Shown piece by piece: positions 46,156-57,642 of a stretch of DNA of 64,000 nt (position 1 is its first letter; every line of letters starts with the position of its first letter). Both the position numbers and the translations under genes were made by a program. The stretch lies in the NCBI GenBank assembly GCA_026873275.1, contig JANTUC010000002.1, positions 2,914,001-2,978,000 on the forward strand, read 5' to 3'. A model generated the notes under the pieces. It was given only the letters and a program-made list of their open reading frames with translations. It searched no databases and was not told where the DNA came from. This stretch comes from Pseudopithomyces maydicus. Taxonomy: Eukaryota; Ascomycota; Dothideomycetes; Pleosporales; Didymosphaeriaceae.

Positions 46156-47327
46156 GGTCTAGACCTGATGGTGGGCAGAGGGGGATGTGCGTGGGGAGGT
46201 ACTGCATTTCAGGGAGATGAAGATTGGCGTTGTTCTTGTCGTGGATGTGTGGGGTGATTTGGTGAGGGGGTGATTTGAGGGATGGAGGTGGAAAGTATGT
46301 GTATGTTGTATTACGTGAGTGGGATCGTTGCAGGTAGGGGGATTGTGATAGAGTGAAGAGAGGTGGGGAGGTGGAAGAGAGATGGGAGAGGGGCAATGTG
46401 GTGTCTTGTAATATCTTTCGTTGCATGTTCCGGCTCAGAACAGAGTAGACTGTTATCTTAAGTGATGGATGGTGGGAGCTGTTTTTAATTATTTGTATAT
46501 GGAATACATTTTTGAAAATTTGACTTGAATGATGTGAAGGTGTGATTAGAAGTGTCGAGAGAAGTCCAGGAACCATCGAGGTAGTGATAGAAAAGGGCGA
46601 TGTATGATTGTTATTGTATGCGGTGGTAAGAATAGAGGGACGGACGGAAGATATTTTGTTGTGATGTGATGATAGACGAGGAGACTTGCGGTCGCTGGGT
46701 GAGACATACATCGATATATTGGTGCAACATCCTAGCATTTTTGATGTTATACTAGTTACAACTATACATAACCGCAAACATACGTAAAATGTAGATTCGA
46801 AAAATAAATATAGATCTCTTGGGACTGCTCTTGTTTGCGGTCAAAGGATCAGATCAGTCTACAAACTCAGCAATACCATCACAATAGGATGAGAACATAG
46901 TCTGTTCAACTAAATGAAATTAGAGTCAGATGCTCTCTTCTTTGCTAGGAATATTCAAGATTATCTACTCCATTCAAGAAATGATTTGGCTAAAAAATTT
47001 GGCAAGAGGATTATTCCAGTTTTGTAAACTGCAGTTAACTCTTCTTTAATTCGCAACAACTTTACCTGCTCAGAAAAGGACCGGATAACTTGGTGGATAT
47101 ATCCAAATCCTTCTGAGATTCTATCTATTAATATTTATTTCCAACCGGACAGCTTGCGATTTAGGATAGAGAGGCAGATAGTAAGACCTGTAGGCTCGCG
47201 GATATGCGCTTGTCTGATACTGGCTAGACCGACTTGGCACTCCTCTCCTCTTCGACGAACGAACATACACGAACATACGCTAGACGGCAGCGCAAATACC
47301 GCCTATTCTGGCCGTAATTCAGACTCA

Positions 47328-48565
47328 ATGTCTCCAGCTATGACCGTTCAGAACATACTATCGAGGTCTGAGATGCTAGCCGCCCACCGGCTGTCAGCAG
47401 TGCGACAGAGCCTTTCCCCTGTGCGCTCACGTGCCTCATGTTTCTGTTCTTCCAGCCAGGGCACATCCGGAATTGGTGCCCGTAGGAGCACATGGCAACT
47501 ACCGACATCATTAAGATACCAATCCCGAACACTGCAACATAGGGTTGCCTTTACGACATCGGTTTCTTGGAGATCGAAACAAGATGAATTAAGTAAACAC
47601 CAAGCAGCCGGCGCGCAACCTCAGGACGTCAAACCGGAAAAGGTACATTTCATATCATCATTCCCGTGATGTAATCTTTAAAGAGTCGTCTCTGCAGTGA
47701 CTGACACTTCCAGAAGTCCCTCGCGGAATCTGCCGCAGCAGCACTCAAAGCCAAGCTTCCAACCCGAAAGCATGAGCAAGTACTGAACATACCAAACCTT
47801 CTCACATTCTCTCGACTTTTTGCAACGCCTGCTATCGGATATCTGATAGTAAACGACCATCACTTATGGGCTTTCTCTCTGTTCGTTTACGCCGGCTTTT
47901 CCGACCTCCTCGACGGATGGATTGCCCGCCGATGGAACCTCCAAACCGTCGTCGGAAGTGTGATTGATCCCATGGCCGACAAATTTCTCATGACGACTCT
48001 CGTGTCTTGCCTTGCTATCAACGGTAGCCTGTCCCTTCCGCTCGCGACCCTGATTCTCGGCCGAGACGTCAGCCTTGCGATTGCCGCGATTTACTTCCGA
48101 TACGCTTCGTTACCTGCGCCCAAGACGTTTGCTCGCTATTGGGATTTCAGTCTGCCCTCCGCTGAGGTGCATCCCACCACTATTTCGAAACTCAACACCT
48201 TCCTCCAGCTTGGACTGATTGGTACGACGATGTCGGTAGCTCTCCTGCATGATCCTTCGGCGGTTTCGTCGTCTGCTGGCGGTCTTCTGCTCTCGATACA
48301 AGACGCCCTGGGTGGCCCCGAGGGCGTATCACGAATGAAAGACGTTATGAGCGGCGTGGTCGCCGCTACGACAGCATACTCGGGTCTGAGCTATGCCTGG
48401 ATGAAGAGTGCAGTGAAGATTCTCGGTGACGACGAAGCCCTGAAGAAGAAGCAAGGTTTCAGAGGGCGCATGATCATCGCAGGCACTTTTGGAAGCGTTG
48501 TTGCGCTTGCTGCAGCGCTTTACTACCGCGAACTGCAGAGGAAAGAGCTCCAAGACGAAAAGTGA
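47328..48565 (+). CDS. CRD1: Cardiolipin synthase, mitochondrial
   Basis: Two exons, ending 47642 and 47714-48565, joined by a 71-nt intron (GTACAT donor). From the ATG at 47328 the product has 388 residues. In-frame ATGs at 47154, 47340 and 47373 are alternatives; 47328 is chosen because the residues after it, rich in R and S and poor in acids, look like a mitochondrial presequence. The CDP-alcohol phosphotransferase motif is complete: DLLDGWIARRWNLQ, then GSVIDPMADKF. The start of the domain reads LNIPNLLTFSRLFATPAIGY, and further hydrophobic helices follow. The enzyme condenses CDP-diacylglycerol with phosphatidylglycerol to give cardiolipin in the inner mitochondrial membrane. The phosphatidylglycerolphosphate synthase of the same family is the main alternative; the length and presequence favour cardiolipin synthase. 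Confidence 0.88.
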
Positions 48566-48753
48566 AGTGTAATATAGACAGGCATATGCATAGGCACCAG
48601 GCCATATTGTTTTCATAAATTACATGTATTATAGTATTGAAATCGTTACTGCGTCAAATCTTCGATCGTTAGAAGATGGACATCTCGTATCGTACACTGG
48701 ATCGTTCTCTCATGGCCTTCGTTCTTCGTTCATAAGTAGTGTTCCTCGCCCTC

Positions 48754-49284
48754 TCATAGAAGCTCCAGAATCGCAAGCATAACCGCGAGCCCGCCACCCA
48801 CTTTCACACTGTTGTCAAGCAACACACCCCCAGCAGCACCAGTGTTGCTGTTCGCAGCTTTACCTGGTTTGCTACCCGAGCTACTTCCTGATCCGCTGCT
48901 CCCTCCCGAACCGCCGCTGGATGAGTCGTCTTTGGGCTTGGGAGTTTTGCTGTCGGATTTGCTACCGGATTTACTGCCTGACTTGCTACCAGATTTGCTA
49001 CCGCTGGAACCGCCGCTGGACTTGCCGCCACCGCCAGCTGCGGTCCTTTCAACCAGCGCAACATCGGGTATCGAACATGCGGTCGCACACTGTTCGATTT
49101 CCTGGTCTCTCTTTTCGATACATTGCAAAAAACATTGACTGCTTGTGGTTGCTGCTGAGTCTACTGCTACTGGTACTGCTGCTCTCGATAGTGCTCGCCC
49201 GCGCGGGATGTAGTCAACGGCATAGGCAGTGTGAACGAAAGAGGTAGCTGTAAGGATGAGGACAGCAGTTCTGTATAGCGACAT
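48754..49284 (-). CDS. Secreted, probably GPI-anchored small protein
   Basis: Single exon on the minus strand, 176 residues. It has a signal peptide (MSLYRTAVLILTATSFVHTAYA), a short region with four cysteines (CFLQCIEKRDQEIEQCATAC), then a long G/S/K-rich stretch containing GSKSGSKSGSKSGSKS, and a C-terminal hydrophobic tail (VGGGLAVMLAILELL) of the kind replaced by a GPI anchor. The serine-rich stretch is a likely site of O-glycosylation. The family is unknown; a cell-wall or cell-surface role is inferred. It is transcribed towards the 3' end of the cardiolipin synthase gene. Confidence 0.78.
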   Translation of the reverse strand: MSLYRTAVLILTATSFVHTAYAVDYIPRGRALSRAAVPVAVDSAATTSSQCFLQCIEKRDQEIEQCATACSIPDVALVERTAAGGGGKSSGGSSGSKSGSKSGSKSGSKSDSKTPKPKDDSSSGGSGGSSGSGSSSGSKPGKAANSNTGAAGGVLLDNSVKVGGGLAVMLAILELL

Positions 49285-49808
49285 TGTGGATCAGAAGTCT
49301 CAAAATAATTCTTTGGAGTTTGAAGTAAGTGATACTATGCTTGACTTCTGGATGAGGCCTCTTATGCCTTTTCGCATACTGCCTATGACGACCGGTCTAT
49401 AATCCAAGAAAACTTGCATTCCCCTCACAATTCCCATGCACAGTAACTCGACTGTCCTATCACTTTGAAATGTTCGATGCAACGTCGCACGTGTTTGCCT
49501 TATTGCTTGGCTTTTGTTTATCCGATTCCTTTGCACGTCATACCCTGCGTATCATTGCCGCCTACGGCAGGGGTTTCAAACTTCGTCATTGATTCGCTTA
49601 TCCGCACGAAGGCTCGAAAGAACACCATAACGAATAAACTTTAGTAAACTTGGGGGCGGTATATTTACTACCCTAGCGATTAGGACAACCTTGCAAGATA
49701 CATATGCTTGAGGACAACAAGGCAATGCACAAGGTATTTAGTCGCTTGGTATTACGCCATCTCACTGTATCGAACAAGACCATCCATACAGCTTCTTTGA
49801 TTCTATTT
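49285..49808. other. Intergenic stretch, no gene seen
   Basis: About 520 bases: promoter of the GPI-anchored protein gene and 3' end of the FAD oxidoreductase gene, both on the minus strand. Confidence 0.5.
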
Positions 49809-51339
49809 CTATTCGATCTTGAAGCCGGTGACCTGATTTTGGAAGACACCTTCCGGATCGTACTTCGCTGCTACGCCCCGCAATTTCTTCCTTGTCTCCT
49901 CAGGTAGCCCCGCGAACGTCATATCATCTACGCCCGCAACGTTCGCATACGTGAATGGTACAAACGCGCCAGCATCTCGAAGTTTATTCTTGAATGTCTC
50001 AGTAATACCATCGGCGATGGCGTGCATCTTCTCGGAGGCTTCCGACCTCTCCCAGCGGAAAACTACGTTACCCCCTAGGACAGTTAGTTTTTTTGACTAT
50101 GACAACTGATCAGAGGTAAATGCAGCACTTACAAACGTACGGCTCAGCTTCCTCACCTAGTGAAATCACACTGTTACCAGAGGCAAGCTTCCTAGCACTG
50201 GGCGACCACAGCAACCCTGCTATTGCTGTTGGATCCAAGTCATACATCCCACTCTCCTTCACAGCCGCGTAGTACTCCTTGTAAATCTCCAAAGTCAGTT
50301 CCGGACTCCCGCGATAACTAAACGTTCGAAACAGCCCCCTATCATCGTCAGTTCTATCCTCGCCCTCGACACATCACACACATGCAACTCACCTCTTATC
50401 GTACCCGATGAAATTCTTCTCATCATCTGCCAAATCCCTCTGCGTCGTGACCCTTGTCATATCGGCCACAGCCTCCACCTCCAAAAACCCCTTCAGCACC
50501 TCCGGCCTCTCAACCTCCCCAGCATACGCCAACGCCAACGCAAACATCGGATCCCCATTCGCGCACGCATGCGGATTGTAAAACGAAATGACCTCCGCAT
50601 GCGCCTTCTCGTTCTCCACACCTTCCCTCCCATGCAGCCCATGCATACTCTCAAACACCCGTCTCGCCACCTCCTCACTCCCCAACGCAATACGAACACC
50701 ACCCCACAACTTAGGCATCTCCCTAGTCCGCATCGTGAACGCGGTCACGACCCCAAAATTCTTGCCCCCGCCCTGAAGCGCCCAGTATAAGTCCTCGTTC
50801 TGCGCCGCGCTCGCAACCACAACACTCCCGTCCGCAAGCGCAACCTCGAACTCGACGACGGACTCGCAGGCCCACCCCAGCTCGGCGTAGAAATGGCTGA
50901 CTCCCCCGTGGAGAAGAAAACCCGCGACACCAACGGGACGCGCCCTCCCACCCGGCACTACCAGCCCATGTGGCTCCAGAAAGTCATACACGGAGCCCCA
51001 CTGGAGGCCTGCGCCGAACCGCACGGTGTTGTTAGCACCTAGCTCGATGCCGGTTAGATCGGACGTGCTGAGGAGCACCGAGGGCGAGGTGTTGTATCCC
51101 GGCACTGGCATGTAGCCGCCGGAGCGGATGGCGAAGGGGGTCTTGGTGGAGCTCAGGATGCGCAGGATGGAAGCTGTTTCCTGGGCGGAGGAGGGGGTGA
51201 GGATGGCGGCGGGGCGGACATTTGCGTTGTCTTGGTTCCAGAACTTTGTGTTTTCTTGGTTGTAGCGGGGGGTGCTGGGGGTGGAGAGGGCGTTGGGGAA
51301 GGATTGCTGGAGGGTTTGGATGGGGGGTGGGGTGGCCAT
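49809..51339 (-). CDS. FAD-linked oxidoreductase (PCMH/BBE type)
   Basis: Three exons on the minus strand, 50393-51339, 50133-50338 and 49809-50074; 472 residues with matching phases. The N-terminal FAD-binding (PCMH) domain has RPAAILTPSSAQETASIL, then PFAIRSGGYMPVPGYN and VRFGAGLQWGSVYDFL, GLVVPGGR, GFLLHGGVSHF and DLYWALQGGGKNFGVVTAF. The C-terminus ends AAKYDPEGVFQNQVTGFKIE, the usual berberine-bridge-type close. Relatives oxidise alcohols, sugars or secondary metabolites using FAD. The position after RSGG, where the histidine that covalently binds FAD usually stands, is tyrosine here. No signal peptide is seen, unlike many secreted members. The substrate cannot be told. Confidence 0.9.
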
Positions 51340-52353
51340 TGTGAGGGTGGTGTGAGGGTCGGTTAGGGAGGAGGATGTGTGTATTTCGATGTGGGTAGGA
51401 GAGGGGAAATTAGATGTAGAGTGGGGTCCAGGATGGTGTTGGGGTAAGACGGGAGTATGTAATCTCGTTATGTCCTGTGTGGCTGCTGCGACTATTACTC
51501 GCTGTCAACGCGGATTTTGGAAGCCCGGATCCCGAATTCTATGATCTACTGACAAAGCAATTCCCTGGTGTTCGGATGCATAGATGTCCCGCACGTCGTG
51601 ATTTATCTTTTGGGTGATCTTGCCAATCTTCTACGGCTGACAGGTGGTCAGCACTATCTCGCACGCCGCACGCCTACCGTACCGCAATCATCCGCATAGA
51701 CTAGTTAAACTGTAAACTAATGCCTGCGATCGGGTGAACTATTCGAGAAACGCGAGCGTTTTCCATAAACGGATGTGAGACACCAAAAGAATTGAAGCAG
51801 TAACAAATCCTAAGGAATTTTCACAGCCACTCACTCTGTGGTTCTGTTCTGCTGTTGCTATGGCACCAATGACGCACCGCCTTGGCAATGCATATCTCTC
51901 CGAACACTTGGACAGGACGCCTTTCGCATGCAGTGCATATGATCATTCGGCTATGGTAAGCCACCTTCCGCGGAACCCTTGCGAAATGTAAAAAAATCCC
52001 CGCGAGGAATGGTGTAGGAGTCTATTGAGATTCAACATGTAAGCCGCGATATCTTGGTTGAACATTGGTATGCATTCGTAGAAATGCGTAGAGCGTGGCT
52101 TTTGATGATTGAGTTCGCAAACTGGGATTAAGTTCCTCTTCGCATCATTGCACCCGGGCTGAGGTCTAGATCTATTCTCATAATGTACAGTCCAACCGTG
52201 TTCCCCCACAAACCCCAATCTATCCACCCATCAACCGTACAAATACAAGTATTTCTACACATACACGGATATATACACCCACAAAAACACTCGCTCCAAC
52301 GCCACCCAATGCAATACCATACCCATCCCCCATTTAACAAGCAAACCCTCTCC
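51340..52353. other. Intergenic stretch, no gene seen
   Basis: About 1 kb holding the promoter of the FAD oxidoreductase gene and the 3' end of MTO1. No further gene recognised. Confidence 0.5.
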
Positions 52354-54475
52354 TCACGCCCCCACCTCGTCCACCATCCCCATAAATTCCTTCTTCCTCG
52401 CCTCCACCCCCTCCCTCATCCTCCTCTCCGCCCCCTCCCTCCCCACCCCCTTCACAAACTGCAACAACCTCAACGCCCCCGTCGGCGTCACCCCCTCGAT
52501 CCGCCTCGCCATGCCCACGCTCTCCGGCCGCGCCACCTTCAACGCCTGCTTCTCCTCGAACGACAGCCCGAAGATCCCCTCGTAGTCGAGATCAGTCGGT
52601 AGTTTGAGGTTTTCGTCCTTGAGCCAGCGCTCCTGGGAGGCCGTCTGGAAGGCGACGTAGGGCGCGTAGTTTGCGTTTATCTTGACGCGGTCGTGGACGC
52701 GGGGGAGAAGTTTGCGATGGCCGGGATGACGGGGGCGAGGGACTCGCACGTGGTGTTTGCCATGCGGAGGAGGTCGTATGCGGAGCGCTTGGTGGAGTCG
52801 TTGCGGACGGGGAAGCCGTGCGCGTGCCATGCGTTCCAGCCCATTGTCGTGGTCTGCAGGAGGGAGGTGAGCTCCGCGATGGCGGAGGCCTCTGCGTCGA
52901 AGGCGGCCCAACGGGCGTCGGAGATGATGCCTGCGGCGCGGCCCATGGCGGTGAGGCGGGTGTCTGCGTTGTCTGCGCGGGCGGACATGCGGTATTCGGA
53001 GCGGGAGGTGAACATGCGGTAGGGCTCGCTGACGCCCTTGGTGATGAGGTCATCGATCATGATGCCGATGTAGCCGTCTGCGCGGGTGAGGGGGATGGGG
53101 GCTTTGCCCTGGGAGGCGAGGCCCGCGTTGATGCCGGCTATGACGCCCTGGCCGGCTGCTTCTTCGTAGCCTGTGGTGCCATTAATCTGTCCAGCGAGGA
53201 AGAGGCCACCTATTCGCTTGGTCTCGAGCGAGGAGCGGAGGTTCCGGGGGTCCACGTAGTCGTATTCGACGCCGTAGCCGGGTTGGAGCATTTTTACGTT
53301 CTCGAGGCCTAGTACGGTCTTGAGCATGGCGTCTTGGACGTCGGCGGGCATTGTCATGGAGATTCCGTTGGGGTAGATTACGTCGTTGTCGAAGCCTTCG
53401 GGCTCAAGCCAGATGATGTGGGATGTCTTGTCTGTGAAACGGATCACTTTCGATTCGAGAGACGGGCAATATCGCGGTCCCTTTACGGTTTCCCGAATGT
53501 GTATCGACTTATCCAGATTCTGCCGTATGATCTCGTGCATAGCCTCGTTGGTCCGCGTTTGGTAGTTCAGGAGCTGTTCCTCGACCTGTACCCGCTCGTT
53601 CAAGTAACTGAACGGTGTCGGCGGGTCATCTCCCTCTTGCGCCTCCAATATATCCCAGTTAATCGTCTTTTTGTCCAACCGGGGCGGTGTCCCAGTTTTT
53701 AATCTCCCCAATGTGAAACCAGCCTCTTTCAACGACTTGCTGAGACCAAACGTCGCCGCCTCGCCCATGCGCCCTGACGGATACGCTTCCAACCCGATGT
53801 GTATTTCACCGCCCAAAAACGTCCCTGTCGTAATCACAACCTGTGACGCCGAAATAACCTGTCCGCTCTCCAGCCTCACCCCCGTAATCTTGCCATATCG
53901 CCCTCCAACTCCCTGCCCCTCCTCCCGATCCACAATGATATCCGCAACGCTGCCTTCCACAACATTCAACCCCCGATACGAAAGCATCTCATCCTTCATA
54001 TATTTCTTGTACAAGCTCCTATCGATCTGAGCGCGGGGACCCCAAACCGCAGGACCCTTCTTCTTATTCAGCACGCGGAACTGCACACCCGCTTTGTCGA
54101 CAATCCGCCCAACCACACCATCCAACGCATCGATTTCGCGAAGTATCGTGCCCTTCCCGATACCGCCGAAGGAGGGGTTACACGAGCAGACACCCAGATT
54201 ATGTACGGAGGGTGTAATCAGCGCGGTTCGAGCGCCGGAGCGGGCCGCGGCGGCAGAGGCCTCGCAGCCGGCGTGGCCGCCTCCAATGACGACGACATCG
54301 TATGGACTGTGGCCGCATTAGGGATATTCCAATCGGAGGTTGGCTAAGGTGGGATGTACCTGTCTGAGTCGGAGACGGTGGCGAACGTCCTGCGCATGCG
54401 ATTGCGATTGACGGGCTTGACACGCGGCGCATAGGCCCAGAGCTGGCGCGCTCTTTGGGGGACGAGTCGTTGCAT
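52354..54475 (-). CDS. MTO1: MTO1, mitochondrial tRNA uridine-modification enzyme, with an apparent one-base frame break
   Basis: Two exons on the minus strand, 54360-54475 and 52354-54306. The ATG at 54475 starts a typical presequence (MQRLVPQRARQLWAY). The FAD-binding site follows across the intron: YDVVVIGGGHAGCEAS. Other MnmG/GidA marks are NPSFGGIGKG, TGTFLGG, GRMGEAA, RLKTGTPPRLD, EYDYVDPRNL, NGTTGYEEAAGQG and SRSEYRMSARADNAD. The frame breaks at five C on the coding strand (52701-52705): as written it stops soon after ANFSPASTTASR, but one more C gives ANFSPRVHDRVKINANYAPY and the conserved C-terminal domain to 52354, 689 residues in all. With MSS1/GTPBP3 the enzyme adds the (taurino- or carboxy-)methylaminomethyl group to the wobble uridine of mitochondrial tRNAs. 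Confidence 0.93.
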
Positions 54476-55017
54476 TGGGGTTGTGTGGGTTGGCGTTGTT
54501 GGGGGTTGCGGCCGCGCGCGAAAAAGTTGGGAGAGTCGCGGAGGTGAGCAATTTCGCCGCACGCGGTCACGTGGCGAACTTTTCCTAACTGCAGGTACTT
54601 TACGAGATGGAGGAAACTAGTGATGCCAGGACATTTAGTTGGAGATAGTATATGTATAGGGTAAAGATTGGTATGTCAGGGTATTGAAAAGTCGGGAAGG
54701 GAAGGATATTCCAAAAAAGATTGGTATATTCATGATACGAAGTAGTATGTATCAAGCAACGCCGGCTAACGCTCGCATTTCCAGCCCGAAACAGAGCGGA
54801 GATAGTACATATGAAAGCGCACATGTAGTGTACAGTTCCTCGTTCAATCCACGCCCCGCGCCATGCCTCCGGCGCCACACCAAAGAAGCAATCCTGAGCT
54901 TCCTTTCACCACCGCTCCAATGTGTCCCTACAATCCATACCCCAGAAATACCAATTATAATTCAATTCATACAGTCCGATCCTCGAAAGCGTAAAAAAGG
55001 CGATCCAGGCATTCCCC
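54476..55017. other. Intergenic stretch, no gene seen
   Basis: About 540 bases between MTO1 and RIM1, both on the minus strand. The MTO1 frame is open upstream to 54562 with no clear protein character. Confidence 0.5.
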
Positions 55018-55535
55018 TTAGGCATCCTGCACAAGCCCCTCCTCATTCACATCGACGCTCTCCGTCTTCGGCCTTTGCAACACATCCGTCTTGGCTATCC
55101 CAAAGTCAGCATGAATCCATGCCCACCAGCAAAAACCCATCCATCCCACGTCCCCAGAACCAAGGAACAACTTACTAGCAATCAAGCTCAAATTCGACCT
55201 CTTGTTTCCCTCAGCGTCCACAAACGACTCCATCCTCGCATCGGCATCCACAAACACCAGCGCGCCCTTGGGGATCCCCATCAAAAACTCCTTCTGCTTC
55301 TCCGACGTCGGGAAGTTCGCGACCCGGAACCAGCTCGTCTTCTCGTTCTCCCCGCGCCCGTGCGACGTCCCCACGTTGTACCGCACGATGGTGCGGTCCC
55401 CTGAGACGACGACCTCCTCGGGGGCGGTACCCAGGCGTCCGACGAGAGACATGCGGGCGACGGGTGCGCGGGCGGTGCTGCTGAAGGCGCGGGCGGTGGG
55501 GGGAGGAGGGCGCGGAGGGGGCGAGCGGCGAACAT
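55018..55535 (-). CDS. RIM1: RIM1-like mitochondrial single-stranded DNA-binding protein, with an apparent one-base frame break
   Basis: Two exons on the minus strand, 55176-55535 and 55018-55094, joined by an 81-nt intron (GTAAGT donor). The OB-fold core is clear: MSLVGRLGTAPEEVVVSG, then IVRYNVGTS and KTSWFRVANF, and ALVFVDADARMES. After the intron the product ends KTDVLQRPKTESVDVNEEG. From the ATG at 55535 the start reads MFAARPLRALLPP, a good presequence, but this frame is one base off from the OB-fold frame. One more C in the run of six (55498-55503) joins them as LLPPTARAFSSTARAPVARM; the product is then 145 residues. The protein coats single-stranded mitochondrial DNA during replication. 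Confidence 0.88.
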
Positions 55536-55930
55536 GGTGGGTGTGTGGGTTGGTGGTGGTTTTGCGAGGATTGGGTCGCGTCGATGGGTGGGTGGAAGGG
55601 CGGAGGGGCGATGTGGCGATTGTTTGTTTGTGGGTGGGTCGCGGTGGTGGACTTTTGATATGGAGGTGCTGCGTTGGGACGTGCCCCTTATCGCGTCGCA
55701 CGTGTTACGCGATGCCAAGGCATGAGCGACGCGTGGACGACGCGAGGGAGGGAGGAAAAAGCAAGGGTTGAAATTATACATACGAGAAGTACCTGTAGAG
55801 AAAATGAGACGTAGTAATTTAGGTTTCGGTAAAGTAATATGTTATGTGAAAATCGGGTATAAATCTAGCTCATTTGAAACGCCAACAATGCAGTGCTTTT
55901 CCAATACCTATGTATGTATGGTGCAGGTGC
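55536..55930. other. Intergenic stretch, no gene seen
   Basis: About 400 bases: promoter of RIM1 and 3' end of the WDR70 gene. Confidence 0.5.
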
Positions 55931-57642
55931 TCAATGCTTCGTCCTCTTCGCACTCGGCTCCTCCTCCTCACTGTCATAATCCTTATATATAGTCTCCGGC
56001 TGCGTCTGATCCCAAGCCCCCGTAAACACATTCTTCTCCCCTGCTTCGGTGCATACTTGAGTAGCGCCTCCCGCGGATCCTCGTCTCGCATGCTGCTCAA
56101 CTCAATATTCTCCATCACGTACTTCTGATCCGGTGTACTCTGCGCAAAGGGCGTCGTCTGCGGGATGTGTGGTCGTCTAGGATCTCTGCTCCTGCCCGAC
56201 GCCGTGAGACCGATCGTGGGATGTCTTGCGGCGAATGAGCCGGGGGCCGGGCCTGGCTTGCCGCCGGGCTCGATGGCTTCACCCGACATGCCTAGGGGAT
56301 CCATATCGGTAGTGAAATTGGGGTCATCGTCGAGGTGGCGCTTCTTGGGGGCTTTGCTGAGGATGGTGAGGGCGCCGGCGGTGGAGAGCTTGGGGTTGAA
56401 AAGGACGGTGACTTGGCCGTTGGCGGAGCCGGTGAAGATTTGGTTGAGCTTGGGGTGCCAGTTTACGGTTATGAGGGGCGAGCCTGGTGTCACGGGCGTT
56501 ACCATTTCTGGGCGGAGAGTGGCAGGGTTGAGAATGTGAAGGTCACCGGTTTCGGATCCTGTGATGACGCTTGCGGAGCTTGGCGCAAACTTGATGTTCG
56601 ACGTGGGGTATTGCGACGAGGTGGAAGGATGTGTCGTCGTGTTGACGGGAGTCTTGAACTTCCGTGTATCCCATAGTTTGATGGTGTCGTCACCGCCTCG
56701 CGTGATGACCAACCGACCGTCCGAGCTGATGTCCAACCCGCTCGTCCATGTATCCCTGGCGTGGGCATCTCGTATCTCCCCAAGTGGACGATGGTAAGGT
56801 CCCTCACCGCCCCACATTACCAAGCTTCCGTCAAGCGCAGCGGACACGATGACGCTGCCGTTGCCCTCTGCCGGCGCACCCCAGGCGATAGCCGTCATGC
56901 GGGTCATACCCGCCGAACCCGCTGCCCGCGACTTGTGCACCATGACCTCTTCCTGCTTGAGGCTCTTGTTGACATCCCATATGCGCACGGTGCTATCCAG
57001 CCCAGCTGTGACGAATCGATCTCTGTTCGAGGGATGCCATGCGGCGCTGGTCACCTCCGCTGTATGTCCCTTGGTATTGAGCTTGTCCCTCAGGTACATG
57101 TCCCCCTTGACGTATTCCTTAATCATCTCGCCATCTCTGCTGAATAATCGCGCTTGCGGTGTCGCTGTGATGACGAGGAACTGACCGCCCGAATGCGGGC
57201 TGAACACCACCTGATGAATTGCATGCGCCTCAGCGGCCGCAGAGGGCTTCGTCGCGAATGGATCCACGGTCTTGAAAGCGCGGATGGTGGTGGGCGTCAG
57301 CGCAGAGAGATCGTGCAGCTTGAGCGTGGAATCCGTTGAGCCAGTCACTAGGCGTGTGCCGGAAGGGTCGAGGGTGATTGTGGTAACTGCACGATCGTGC
57401 GTCTTGATCAGCAACTCGTGTGAAACCGGGAATTCGTCCTCATCCTCGTCGTCGTCGTCGCTATCGTCGTCGCTATCTTGGTCCGAATCTGCATCTTTCG
57501 CTGCAGCCTGCTTGCTCTCGTCCACGACTTTGCGCCGACACCGCTCAATTTGCGCCTCGATGTCTACGCCGGCATCTCTTTTCCCAAACGAGGAAGGCAC
57601 ATATTGGCGCAAAGCCTCGTCATCAAAACCTCCACCGTCCAT
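55931..57642 (-). CDS. WDR70-like WD40-repeat protein, with an apparent one-base frame break
   Basis: Single exon on the minus strand starting at the ATG at 57642; an in-frame ATG at 57816 would add 58 unlikely residues. The N-terminus is followed by a long acidic run (DSDQDSDDDSDDDDEDEDE), then WD40 repeats: GTRLVTGSTDSTLKLHDL, DRFVTAGLDSTVRIWDV, SVIVSAALDGSLVMWGG and RLVITRGGDDTIKLWD. The end reads KYVMENIELSSMRDEDPREA, characteristic of WDR70 (GAD-1). As written the frame runs on to 55870 with an arginine-rich tail; one more C in the plus-strand run of four (56038-56041) gives EKNVFTGAWDQTQPETIY and a stop at 55931, total 570 residues. WDR70 is nuclear; in fission yeast it is linked to CUL4-DDB1 ubiquitin ligase work on histone H2B. 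Confidence 0.88.

Larger units (their letters stand above)
40285..47327. other. 7 kb gene-free stretch upstream of STE12
   Basis: No gene can be supported between the STE12 start and the cardiolipin synthase gene. From about 40500 to 43900 the sequence is GC-rich, so frames of 200-300 codons occur on both strands at once (40754-41539 minus, 40791-41681 plus), with residue content dictated by base content (A, R, P, S, C) and no conserved blocks. From 44000 to 46200 it is full of simple repeats and short direct repeats. It may hold the STE12 promoter, a long leader or non-coding transcripts; nothing in the sequence decides this. Confidence 0.6.

Noticed and set aside
45986..46777. 263-codon minus-strand frame
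   Set aside because: Low-complexity, derived from GAGC and TATG repeats at one end; no domain or signal peptide.
47154..47327. Upstream extension of cardiolipin synthase from the ATG at 47154
   Set aside because: The added 58 residues lack presequence character compared with the start at 47328; kept only as an alternative.
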